Source of the DNA: Macrothele yani
Taxonomy: Eukaryota; Arthropoda; Arachnida; Araneae; Macrothelidae
DNA length: 64,000 nt
Direction: 5' to 3'
Assembly: GCA_039090855.1 (NCBI GenBank)
Contig: CM077025.1
Coordinates: 102,404,489 to 102,468,488, forward strand
This document shows, piece after piece, positions 10,906-21,425 of this stretch. The position numbers and the translations under genes were made by a program. The notes below the pieces were generated by a model. That model was not told where the DNA came from and ran no database searches. It saw only the letters and a list, made by a program, of their open reading frames with translations. How positions within the stretch are numbered: the stretch's first letter is position 1; every line of letters begins with the position of its first letter.

Positions 10906-12100
10906 AGAAACAGCGTGACGCGGCGATGCGTGTTGCAGTTTATCCGAAAGGTGCGCAGACTGTTTTTCTATTTTCTTATAATTAACTGGTTTTTTTTTAG
11001 ATTTATTTAAATTTGAAAACAAAGGAAGGGAAATTATCACACTTTTTTAATGCTGGCTCCTATTTTAGACGTAAAGCTGTAATTGGCAGATCACGCAGAC
11101 AACTGTTTCGCCCCCCTCCCATTTTATTTTAGATATTCATTTTTCCATATTTTTCAAACAGATAACTTCAACTTGATGAGGCTATAATTGCCTTTTTTCA
11201 GCTTTGAATCTAGGAAGCAATATTTTTGTGCCCTTTTAACGCACCACACAAGTTTGGTGTGGCGTTTCGGAAGCTAATGGTCATGTTTCCTTTTTTTTTT
11301 TTTTTTTGTATGTAGGCTTAAACTTTCATCATCTAAGTGAAAATTTTATTAAGGAAACTTCTTTTTTTTTTTTTTTTACGAGAGCCGTATTTTTACGTTT
11401 TCACCGTTTCCATGGCCATCAACATTCCGTATGTTGGTGCCGCAACTTTTTTTTTTTCTCTTTTACTTCCGGATAGCTTCACTTCAGTTTGATTGATCAA
11501 GAGTTGTTTATTTTTCTTCTTCCTCTTTTTTTTTCAAAAACGATATTTTTACACATTTTTATTGTATGTATTCTGTTTTCCATGGACGCAGTTTGAGACA
11601 TTTCGGAAGCTGATATTCGCAATTTTGCTATTTTTTTGGCTTTCAGATAGTTTTCTTTCAGTTAGATTAATACTGATTCTTTTTTTTAAACCATATTTGT
11701 TAAACATTTGCAACATTTCCTTCCGTTCCCATGGCCATGTGACATTTCCAAAGTTGACGGTCACTTTTTATTATATTTATTTTATTTACAGATAGCTTTG
11801 TCTTAATTTTTTCTTTACTAAAGCTATTTTTTATGCATTTTGTTAACGTCCCATGCTTCATTTCCAAGGCGGTATTACGAGGTAGTCCTGCTGCTGAAGG
11901 TCACAATTTTTTTTAATTATTGTTTTTTTTTTCAGGTAGTTTTATCTCAGATTAATGAGGCGCTTTACAAGAACCATTGCTGTTTTTCTCAATTGAAGTT
12001 TATGGGGTTTAATTATATCAATGAAAATGCTCACAACATATTTTCACAAATTCACTAAATTTTACTTAAAACTGTGGTCAATTCACAAATTGGGTTTCAA
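10906..12100. repeat. T-rich region with degenerate tandem units
   Basis: Similar modules recur near 11262, 11420, 11600, 11742 and 11860. Each has a CATGG-like start, then CATTTC-G-AAG-TGA-GGTCA-like sequence, a T-run, and an AGATAG-TT-CTTCAGTT-like end. Spacing is uneven, 120 to 180 bases, and identity is low. This looks like an old, eroded tandem array. No gene is seen. Confidence 0.4.
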
Positions 12101-12360
12101 ACAAAAATCATATATGGACCAATGTTTTACAAATCAAGTTAAATGTGAAAAAATTACTATTTCTGAAGTTGGCATAATCCCTATCTCCCCAACATAGTCA
12201 CCTAAATAATCACCTGGTGAGGCCCCTGATACAACATAATTGTTGCAGGAAATAATAAGAACAGATTGTCTGTCAGACTAAACATCCTTCAACGGAGAGA
12301 GTTAGAATTTAATCAATTAACTAAATGCAAAATAAAAAAAATATGGATTTCAAATTATTT

Positions 12361-12444
12361 ATTATTCCTTATATTCTTTCTGTACCGCCAATAGCGGTAT
12401 AGAAAGAATATAAGGAATAATAATATACCGCCAATAGCGGTATA
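12361..12444. repeat. 28-bp palindrome with a repeated hairpin head
   Basis: ATTATTCCTTATATTCTTTC plus TGTACCGC (12361-12388) is followed by a 5-base loop CAATA and the reverse complement with one mismatch (12394-12421). The hairpin head TACCGCCAATAGCGGTA then recurs a few bases later (about 12426-12442). It lies just before the RTE LINE. Confidence 0.85.
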
Positions 12445-12459
12445 ACTATACCATCGGGA

Positions 12460-13062
12460 TTACAGGAAATGCTATCCCACACTCACCAACCCGCTTGGCC
12501 AGCGTGGTGAGGTATGGCCAAACCCCTCCAAAATGATTCCACAACTTAAATCTTGGCCCTCAGTCTCCGGCAGCTGGAATGTACCTGGCCAAGGCAGCGG
12601 CCAGTACGAAATGAAGGCAGAGGGTGCTAAGAATCCCCGGAGGACCGGACTAGGCTGCCATCTGATGCTGACCTTGGCTACGTATAATGGACGCTCCCTA
12701 TCTTCTGATTCAAGGCTTCTTGAATTGGAAGAGGAACTACAAAGGATCAAGTGGGACATCGTCGGGCTAAGTGAGGTAAGGAGAAAAGGAGATCTCATTG
12801 AACTGAAAAGTGGACATCTCTTCTACTATCGTGGGACAGATACTGGCAGAACTAGTGGTATTGGATTTATAATAAACAAGAAACTGAAGGATAAAGTTGT
12901 AGAAGTTGAAAGTTCCTCTGACAGAGCTGCACGACTCATTATCCAACTCTCGAGAAGATACCAGTCTCAGATTATTCAAACTTATGCACCCACCACAAGT
13001 CATCCTGAAGAAGAAATTGAAGAATTTTATGAGGAAATTCGTCATCTAAATAATAAAGGTAA
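12460..13062 (+). pseudogene. RTE LINE copy 1, 5' part: endonuclease domain
   Basis: First segment of an RTE-type LINE. After a leader, an open frame encodes an APE-like endonuclease: LATYNGRSLSSDSRLLELEE, then WDIVGLSEVRRKG with the catalytic glutamate, GIGFIINKKLKD and IIQTYAPTTSHPEEE. This enzyme nicks target DNA to prime reverse transcription. It is broken at 13062 by a LINE insertion with the direct repeat ATAATAAAGGTAA, and the same frame resumes at 15596. The family match is to the RTE clade of arthropods (HmRTE-like), judged from the C-terminal part at 41893. Confidence 0.85.
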
Positions 13063-15529
13063 TACTAGCTGATGGCTTTACCTGCACCGTCAAAGTGTTG
13101 AGTTCGCAGGGAAATGTTGAACTCTCTCGAAAGTTTTGGGATTCATAGGGTCCCTGACGGCGCTGCGATAGCTAGCCCGTCAGTCATCGGAAATCACAGT
13201 CTTTCACTAGGACAGATTCGGCCTAGAGACCTGTGGGGTTTTGCCTCCCCAACGGGACCGGTACCTTACACCCTTCTGTCACAACCCGTGTGTGCGACGT
13301 GCTATGGGCAGTTGGGGCAAGCAATTTTTCAATAAACTATCTCATCTCGTGGCCGAGAGATCGCTCGCTAACGCGAGATTTTTTTGGGGGGGGGCAATGT
13401 CCTTTATTTGGTATCTTAGCAAAATACAAACACATGCACATTTCACTATGAGGGTCTCATGCACCCCTCTCACAATATTCAAACACTAAACATCACACAC
13501 ATTGAAAATATTTACATTGTCCACAGCGCTAGGGCCAGTGCTGTGGTGTTGACCCCGGCCAGGGTCATCAAAAAAACACCTTGGTCAATAGACTAAAAAG
13601 CTCAATATTGAGAGAAACGTACCTCCGAGGGTACTACCATCTGTCAACCATAGATGACCCGGCTTTTCCTTTGCTCAAGTTCCCTAATAAGACTAGGGCA
13701 TGTCTTACTGAAGCTGGAGGGAGCGACGTCCAGCTTCAGGCGGAACTTGGCATTCGCAGCAGTGCAGTTGCTGCATTTCGGTGCGGCTGCACACTGGTGG
13801 TGCTGGTGCCCAACTTCACCACAATTGCCGCACCTTGCTTCTGACTCGGGGCAGTTGCCTCGGTAATGACCGAAGCCATTACACCGAAAGCACCTGACCT
13901 CCCTCAAAAATTCCTTTAGGCGGAGCACTGACCAACCCAAGTTCAGTGTCTTCCGCCTGACCAAGTGCTTGAAGGCCTTGGACTCCACGTCTGCCACCCA
14001 GTGGACCCTATCTCCCTTGCCCTTGATGGGGAAACAGGCTTTAAACCCGTTCTCGAGTTCTGGGTTCTGCCCGCGAACCGCCTCCTCGAACTCTTTCCCT
14101 GAAAGACCCCCGTCAACCCCATAGACTATCAACCGGGGGTGTCTCTTTAGTGGGGCCGGGGGAGTGTGCAATCCTTGGTCAACGGATTGCTACTCAACTC
14201 CTGGGCAAGGCGGTCGAGCTCCACGGGATGGGAACACTCCACCGTGACCCCACCTTTCCGAATGCTCTTGACCCCTATCTGCAGTTTAGTTGGGTTGACT
14301 GCAGTTTTCAGGGTCTTCTTCGTGTCCTCTGAGGACGCACTCTCGACTATCGGCTAGACCAAAAGCACGTGTCTCCCGTCTCCCGACTTTTTCTTATTTT
14401 TATTCCCTATCGGGGCGGGCGAAGACCCTTTCGCCGTGCTAGCCCCTTTCCTAGCCACTTCGGCGTAGGAAACCACTTTGGCGTCGGCTTTGCAGCTCGA
14501 CTCCTGCCGAACGGACAGCCTGCCTTCAATATAGGCCACCTGATCTGCTTGTGCGTAACAAGCCTTGTTTATACTCTTCAGGGCCGCTTTCACATTTTCT
14601 CTCCCTGAGGAAGTGACCCGCGAGTCCATGAGAACGGACTCTACTTCCCCAATGAGGGTGAAAATGCGGCTCTTGAAAGCCTCAGGTGTTAGCACCGGGG
14701 GTATCCTGGGATGCTGGTAGTCCTCCAAAGGTGTCTCTGGAGGACCAGCGGACGACCCCTCTGGAGCCCGAGAGGGTTCGGGCTGGGGTGGTGTTTTACC
14801 CTTCCTTGCCATGGGCGGAACTGGCAAGGACGTGCTTACACCTCGGACAGGCTGAGGGCGCTCAGCCTTAGGAGAGTCTCCCTTAGTGGGTGTAGCGGCT
14901 AAAGAGCCCTTCGCCCCGGGAAGAGTCTTTGAAGGTCTCATCCTGGGGCTAGGCTTCTCCTTCCGGTTGGCCTCGGAAGTGGGGCAAGGCCCCTTAGTGC
15001 CACCGACAGGGCTAGGTGGACTTTCAGCCGCTACCTTCACAGACCGAGAAGATCCGGTCGGTTTAGGGGCGGACCCCTTAGTATTCACTTTACCCTTCTG
15101 GGTAGATGGCATCTCTGTGAGAGAGATGAAAAATCACAAAATTCTTCTAAGTACTGAGTGGGCACCCTGAGGTTCTCCCACTCAAGTCTAACCTTAGAAT
15201 CCGGACGCTCGGGCTTTGGGCTGAAAAGGGATCAAAGAGTCCCTTTGTCAGCGGGGCGGGAACGACGTCGACGTACCCGAATCTGATGCTAGAGTCTCTA
15301 TGCGGGCTGAACGGGACTTCGCCCTTACAAGGGCGTTTTCTCTAAGTCCCGTCACTGCTCTAATTAATAGGCAACATAATGTTCACCTATTCTAAAAAAG
15401 AAAAATCTCGAGATCGGAATGAAACCCCGTCTCGCGGTTGAAATCGTCGGTTCTGCTTAGCAGTGCAGTATTGCTCAACCAAGTCACACACAGAGAACTC
15501 TCACCCGGTCAACATCAGAACGACCGGCC
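13063..15529 (-). mobile_element. ORF1-only R1/Jockey-type LINE inserted in the RTE LINE
   Basis: A 2.5-kb minus-strand insertion flanked by the 13-bp repeat ATAATAAAGGTAA (13050-13062 and 15530-15542). It has an ORF1 (15112 to about 13640) but no endonuclease or reverse transcriptase. Roughly 580 bases of non-coding sequence follow ORF1, and the 3' end carries no poly(A). This resembles a non-autonomous LINE that depends on a relative for replication. Its GC content is visibly higher than its surroundings. Confidence 0.75.
13644..15112 (-). pseudogene. LINE ORF1 (gag-like) protein with CCHC zinc knuckles
   Basis: The N-terminal part (from 15112, MPSTQKGKVNTKGSAPKPTG onward) is rich in Pro, Ser and Lys. 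A stop near 14352 and a frame shift near 14165 follow. The C-terminal part has an RRM-like segment (RLIVYGVDG, WVADVESKAFKHLVRRK) and then two CCHC knuckles, CFRCNGFGHYRGNC and CGNCGEVGHQHHQC, with a partial third (CSNC). This arrangement is typical of the nucleic-acid-binding ORF1 protein of R1, Jockey and I-type LINEs. Only two lesions interrupt about 490 codons, so decay is modest. Confidence 0.85.
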
Positions 15530-15542
15530 ATAATAAAGGTAA

Positions 15543-15595
15543 AGACCAGCTGATGACCATTAACCTGTACCGTCCAATTGCGGACTCCACAGGGT
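15543..15595 (-). repeat. 53-bp 3'-end fragment of the same LINE family
   Basis: This short piece lies between two further copies of ATAATAAAGGTAA (15530-15542 and 15596-15608). Reversed, it ends GGTCATCAGCTGGTCT, aligning with the 3' end of the 2.5-kb insertion next to it (AGCCATCAGCTAGTA), including shared ACGGT-CAGGT motifs. The two differ at roughly a quarter of positions, so they are separate family members. Confidence 0.75.
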
Positions 15596-17020
15596 ATAAT
15601 AAAGGTAAGCAGCTCTTGAAGATAATTATGTTAGATTTCAATGCAAAAATAGGGTAACAGAATGAAACTTCAGTAGGTAAATTCGGTCACGGCAACAGAA
15701 ACCAGCGTAGAAATACTCTCATTGAGTTTGCAGAGGAGGAAGGGTTTTTCATCTTGAACTCCTTCTTCAAGAAAAAGCCACACAGGAAATGGACATGGAG
15801 ACATCCAAATGGGACGACAAGCGAAATTGATTTTATTATGTGTAACAAAAAATTTGTCATTGAAGACTGCAGTGTGCTATACAAGTTCAACACAGGCAGT
15901 GACCATAGATTGGTGAGATGTAAGAATGCACCTCAACACTAAACTTGAACGTGGCAAGCTCATAAGACAAACAAAATCTATTGACATAACCAACCTTAAA
16001 AAACACCATAATACCTTCAAGTTGGAACTGAAGAACAGATTCTCTGTTTTAGAAGGCCTAACATCGGAAGAAGTGGATATTTCTGAAGTTAACAGAAAAG
16101 TAACTAAAGCTCTTATAGAAACAGCAACAAAATTAGCTGGGTCTAAGAACAAGTTGCATGTGAACAAATTATCAGGAAAAACCAAAATGTTGATGCAAAA
16201 AAGAAGAGAGATGAGGATAACTAAAGAAGATGTGACTTCCAAAGTGGAATATATAGAGCTATGCAAGACAGTAAGAAAAAGTATCACTGAAGACGTAAGA
16301 AAATTCAACTGTGAACTAGTGAGGAAAGCAATTGAAAACAACCAAAGCCTAAAGATAGCAAAGAGACATCTCAGTAAGGGAAGAAAACAGATTATGGCAC
16401 TGAGAAAAGAAGATGGTTCTGTAACAAGAAATAGAGGTGAAATTTTGACAAGAGTGAAAGATTTCTACTCCAAATTATATGAAAGGGATGATACATACAC
16501 TCCAGTCATCATGAAAGGTACCAGTACCAGAGTTCCTCCAGTCCTTCCAGCAGAAGTTGCACATGCAATCAAGAACATGAAGCGGGGGAAAGCTCCAGGA
16601 GAAGATGGAATTACTGTAAACATCATACAAGAAGCAAGAGGAGAAATCGAAACAGTACTCGCCCAAATTTTCATCCGATGCCTTAATGAAGGGAAGATTT
16701 CTGAGGATTGGAACAACGCTACAATGATCCTGCTACATAAAAAAGGTGACATTGAGGATCTCAGGAACTACAGACCTATCAGCCTCCTATCAGTGGTTTA
16801 TAAAATCTTCACTAAAGTTCTTTCACACCGCTTGAAGGTGACACTGGACATGGCTCAACCGAGAGAACAAGCTGGATTCAGGAGTGGCTACAGCACAATA
16901 GATCATATCCACGTACTGAGAGAACTAATTGAAAGAGAGAGGGAATATGAACTTCCATTGTGCATGGCTTTTACCGATTATGAAAAAGCCTTTGATTCGG
17001 TGAAACCATCAGCAGTTACA
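15596..17020 (+). pseudogene. RTE LINE copy 1, middle part: endonuclease end and reverse transcriptase start
   Basis: The frame resumes with IIMLDFNAKIG, then a stop at 15655, then RKWTWRHPNGTTSEIDFIMC and TGSDHRLVRCK (the SDH motif closing the endonuclease). One extra base near 15922 shifts the frame into a 365-codon open stretch: a linker, then reverse transcriptase motifs GKAPGEDGITVNIIQE, NYRPISLLSVVYKIFTKVL, QAGFRSGYST and FTDYEKAFDSVKPSAVT. The sequence breaks at CAGTTACA (17013-17020), where the CACTG-ended unit begins. It continues at 41893. Confidence 0.9.
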
Positions 17021-17676
17021 CACTGTTAAAAATTCCCGTAAAAAAAGTCTTGTTGCCCGTGTATTTTTACGATCAAGGCTCGTTTCTGCAGTTTCAGGGC
17101 GATGCCCGTATTTTAACGGGCATGGATATGTAGGACAACTGTTCCAAACCGTAATTTTACGGGCGTTGCTAAGAGGCACGGGCTAGCCAATGAACGATAA
17201 TGACAGAAAAGGAATGCGGCATGCGTCGCTTTCTGCTATTGGTCAGCGAGTCGTCACGTGATTTTACGGTGGCTGCTCGTTTTTTTACCAAGACTAAGGG
17301 ATGGACGATATTTTCAAAAGTATGATATCTTTAAATATTTCTGAGACCGATATATTGAATCGAAAATATCTGTATTTAAAGATCAATATATCGGATTGAT
17401 TTTTCGATATTTTTCAATACTTCTGATCTCAATAAGACTGATATTTCGGTTTATTCACTGCATACTGCATTTGGGTTATTACTGAATCCGATCCAATGTT
17501 GTGTTAAGTATTGGCTATTGGGAACTTGGGACTAATTGGCTGTTGGCTTGTTCGCACAAATCTCAGCCAGTACTAAATTATCCTGCAGCTTGAAAATATA
17601 GCTGCAATCAAGTTTTGTTAATACCATTAAAATAGTGATATCTCAGAAAAGTAATGTATATTACTAACTTCGTACC

Positions 17677-17925
17677 TTTTACAAGACGGTCGCTGTACTT
17701 GGAAATAAACGTAGTGCGTTTATTTTGCCATTTCAGTCGTTTTGTTGTGTAAATAATTATTTCCGATAGCGGAATTGATATTTAACGTTTTTTTACAAGA
17801 CCGACGCCATGGGTTTTACGACTTTAAAACTCGTTAAAAACTTAGTGCTTTTATTTCGCCCTTTTACGTTGTTTTGTTACGTAAATAAATATTTTCGACA
17901 GCGGAATTAACATTTTACGTTTTTA
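17677..17925. repeat. Diverged direct repeat, two units of 114 and 135 bp
   Basis: Units at 17677-17790 and 17791-17925 share TTTTACAAGAC, GTAGTGCGTTTATTT-like, GTTTTGTT-TGTAAATAA, and TTTCGA-AGCGGAATT-A-ATTTTACGT in the same order. They lie close to the left end of the CACTG unit and the possible hAT end, where subterminal repeats are expected. Confidence 0.6.
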
Positions 17926-19984
17926 TAATTCATAAAAATTCGCTAAAAATATATCTTGTATGCTGAGCTGGAAAGCCAACATCAGGGTTGTTTACATCGT
18001 AGCCATGGTAATGTAAGGGCGTATTTATATTATATATTTTATACATTTATGTAATGTTAGGTGGCATATATTTATGCCCACTCCTCCCCCCAAAGTGTTT
18101 AAATGTGTTTTATTTATTGTTAAAATGTGCCTTACATTGGAAACAAAAATGCTTAATTTAATAAAAAAATTCATTAATTTACGTTAATTTTTTTTTTTTT
18201 TTTTCTATTCTCATTCTTTTATTTTGTCCTGGTGGATTTAATTTTTTTCATTTCATTGGCACGGCACGCCCTCAGAAAAAATCTATATATGCCCCTTGTT
18301 GCATTTCTTAATGAAGGGGCAGAGCACAGATGGGATGGAAGTGGCCAAAGGGCAGGAAGTTGTCACATAAATTTACAGAACATAAATGCGGAAACTGTTT
18401 TTTTTTACCAAAACATGTTATCATGATTCTCTGTACTTAACATTGCTACCTATGCAAGATTGTTGATACAGCGAGACAAAATTAGTCAAAAAAGCAATCA
18501 TAAAAGTGTTGTGCACTTTTGTGTTTATATAACATCTGCACTCCCCTTCCACTAATGGGGGGGGGGGGGCTGTGGCTGTGGATAGTATCAACTGTCACCA
18601 ACGATATTTGAAGGTTTTGGCTATCATTTGAAAGTAAACAAATTAGATGTCAACTTTCCTGTTAAGCACACTCAACATCTTTTTAAAGAATATACATGAA
18701 TAAAAAAACACACTTGAAATGGAATTTGTGGCAGAAATATTTTGCTACATAGAAGACCAGTAAACCACAGGCAATTGGGTAAATAAGTCTCATTGATTTG
18801 ATTATTCTACACATGTTAAGGTTTTTCCATTATTCGAAATGTTTATTTAAGTACAAAAGCGGAGTAAAATGCCTAAAACAAAATCACTGGGTTACTTCTG
18901 TCTGAAACATTACCCCCTTAGCCTGTAATCACAGCATATAATTGCAATTTCTAATGCAGAATGTTCTGCAAAGTCATAATATTGTTGAGAGGTAAATGGC
19001 TAGAGCTTTTTAATGCAATTTTGAAGAAGTTTGCACACATACATGAAAATATATTATTTCAAAGTTAGTGTGCATATACATTGTAGATACATATATAATT
19101 TTTTTTTTTGTAAAAAAAAAACAAAAAAAAAAAGCAAACTGAAAATACAACAAACCTTGTTAACAGGTTTCGGCCTAATTTGCCCAGTGTTATCCATTTT
19201 GTCATTATGTCTATTTCTCTCTTGATAATAACTGTGAACATATTTTTTTTTTTTTTTTTTTTTTTTTTGTGAAAACTGTTATTCTTAAACGGAATGGCAT
19301 TAACAAAATTCTGTTGTCCAGAAAAGTTTTAATGTGCAGTGCTCTTCCTCATTTGATTTCTCTAGTGTTTCTTTACAGTATACAAAGTTACTTTTTTCAA
19401 AATTCTTTTGCTGCTAAAATCTAATAAATGTGCAATGTAAAAATTGCATTTGTACTCATAAATATGGGTTCTTGGTTTGATTAAAAGGCAATACATTGTG
19501 CCAAATGTTTGACACTAGCTGTAGGAAGGGAGTTCTTAGACTACCATTAAAGATTATATGAATACCTTGCATTGCACCCATCGGTTTTACATTTGTTCAA
19601 GTTTGCAAAAATTGTATGTGATTTTATACCTGCTACAACTGATTCAGCATCAATATCAGGAAAATTCTCATACAAAAAGATTACTTCTTCCTCAGAAACT
19701 GCTAGAAAACAGTCAAATTTTCAAAATAAGAAGCACTGTTCATTAAATGTGAAAATCCTCCAAATATGTGGCGTCAGTGAACAAACAAAGATGTCGCTCT
19801 TTCCAGGTTTTAGCAATTAAATGTCATGAAATCTATTCAGTCAAGAAATCTATTTATTAAATGTCATGAATAAAATCTATTCAGTCATGAAATGTTCATT
19901 AAATGTCATGGAAACTATTCAGTATCTAAATAATCATGGAAAATGTGCCTACCAAGTGGTAAAATACATAAAGAAGTTGTTCCT
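17926..19984. other. Non-coding stretch inside the CACTG unit
   Basis: AT-rich with a G-run (18558-18569), poly(T) and poly(A) tracts (for example 19241-19268) and a short threefold repeat of AAATGTCATGAA-TCTATTCAGTCA-like units at 19855-19925. No gene is recognised. Confidence 0.5.
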
Positions 19985-20040
19985 GTCTTGTCTTTCCTGG
20001 AACCACTCGCCCTAAATTAGGGACATGTGTCTGCTTATGG
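19985..20040 (+). repeat. SINE tail fragment
   Basis: CCTGGAACCA followed by CCCTAAATTAGGGAC and CTGCTTAT matches the tail of the main SINE. Head and poly(A) are missing. Confidence 0.75.
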
Positions 20041-20091
20041 TGAATCGAGCTTCTACACATTCGGGAACAACTTTAGATGCTCATGGAGATC

Positions 20092-20122
<31 letters not shown>
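20092..20122. repeat. (CA)n microsatellite
   Basis: About 14 CA units in a row. Confidence 0.95.
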
Positions 20123-20123
<1 letters not shown>

Positions 20124-20454
20124 ACTTCACGCATTTTTTTCCAGTTCTCAGTCCATTTCTTTGGATTTCTCATCTCCATTAAAAACTTGTACACAATAAA
20201 TATCTGAAGTATTCTTTATCAAGTCTAAAACGCCTGAGGAGCTATCTTCGATATCATATCATTTTTTTTTTTACATTTTAAATGCGCATTGGTGGAGTCT
20301 ATCCTTAAAATTAAGGAAGTCAGCAGATTTAAAAAAAATTTTTACAGTTTTGAACTCAAATGGGATATAACATTTAATGTTTCACTTATTAACACCAAAA
20401 CAACACAAAAATAAGTACTGATTTCTCACCTCTAGTTATATTCAACTTGCTGTA

Positions 20455-21425
20455 GATGAGGGATTTTCTCTTTACATGCATATATATCACTAAGCTGTTC
20501 TCTAAGATCATAGGTTAGTTTCTTGATGAGAGCTTATCTGCTGGATTAAAGTTTAAAACTGATGGCAATACATTTTATTTACTCTTGATGTATCAAACAT
20601 CTGCATTTACAGTGATCTCAGCTCACAACTTGAGCTTCACTGACATCCATCACACACAAGACCATTTGTACTTCACATTTATTCTCTTTTTCTCATGCAG
20701 GAATTCCTGAATCTGGTCCTCCCTTGATCTTCTACATTTTCTTCCTGTCACTTGTGCAGAATAAATTCTCCTAGTAATCATCTCACCACTCATTCTCCAA
20801 ACCACCAAAGAATATTTGTCCCCACCTTACAAACAATATTTTGCTTCACACTACTCATCTACAAAACATCTTCATTCCTCACATGATCAAAACATATCTT
20901 GCCCCCACCCCCATAAGTAACACATCTATACAGCTCACAAATCACTCCTATGTTTCATCTGCAGTACTCCACCTTCACTGCTCCACAACAGAGTAGGAAC
21001 AATTACTGTACTTTTTCACACACAACTATTAGGGACTTTTTTGAGAACCTATCATTCATCATTTATTCAAAATCCTCCTGAAGCAGCTGTGACTTTCAAA
21101 GATGAATTTACTAGCCTACTAATTTCACCACCTAATTTGTTTCCTCTGTCAAACATGCTTCCTAAATATGTAAATTGATTTACCTGGTCAATCTCTTTGC
21201 CATTTAGACTGATCTGTTTGATTTAATACTAACAATTCATCTGTCAAAAACATAACTTTGGGTTTTTCCTTTCATATACTAAGTTTGAAATTCATACAAA
21301 CTTCATACATGTGGGACAACATACGCTGCAACTCACTTTTGCTCTCTGCCAACAGGATTGTTTCATCAGCATGAGCAAACATAATTGAGTAACTACTCTC
21401 CACAGATAGCATTTACATAGTCTAA
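20455..21425 (-). pseudogene. LINE fragment, same family as the one at 57.3-60.9 kb
   Basis: On the minus strand the sequence parallels the LINE at 57310-60910 over about 950 bases, in the same order: the C-terminal region, the LGS-type motif region, and the ADD-box region. It is full of stops and shifts, with no usable frame. Its value is as a reference: near 21165 it keeps the uninterrupted ATGCTTCCTAAATATG site where the 58-kb copy was invaded twice. Confidence 0.8.

Noticed and set aside
14369..15170. Several plus-strand frames over the ORF1 region
   Set aside because: Shadows of the minus-strand LINE ORF1 in GC-rich sequence.
18232..18426. Plus-strand 64-codon frame in the CACTG unit as a transposase exon
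   Set aside because: No motif of any transposase family and no convincing splice sites.
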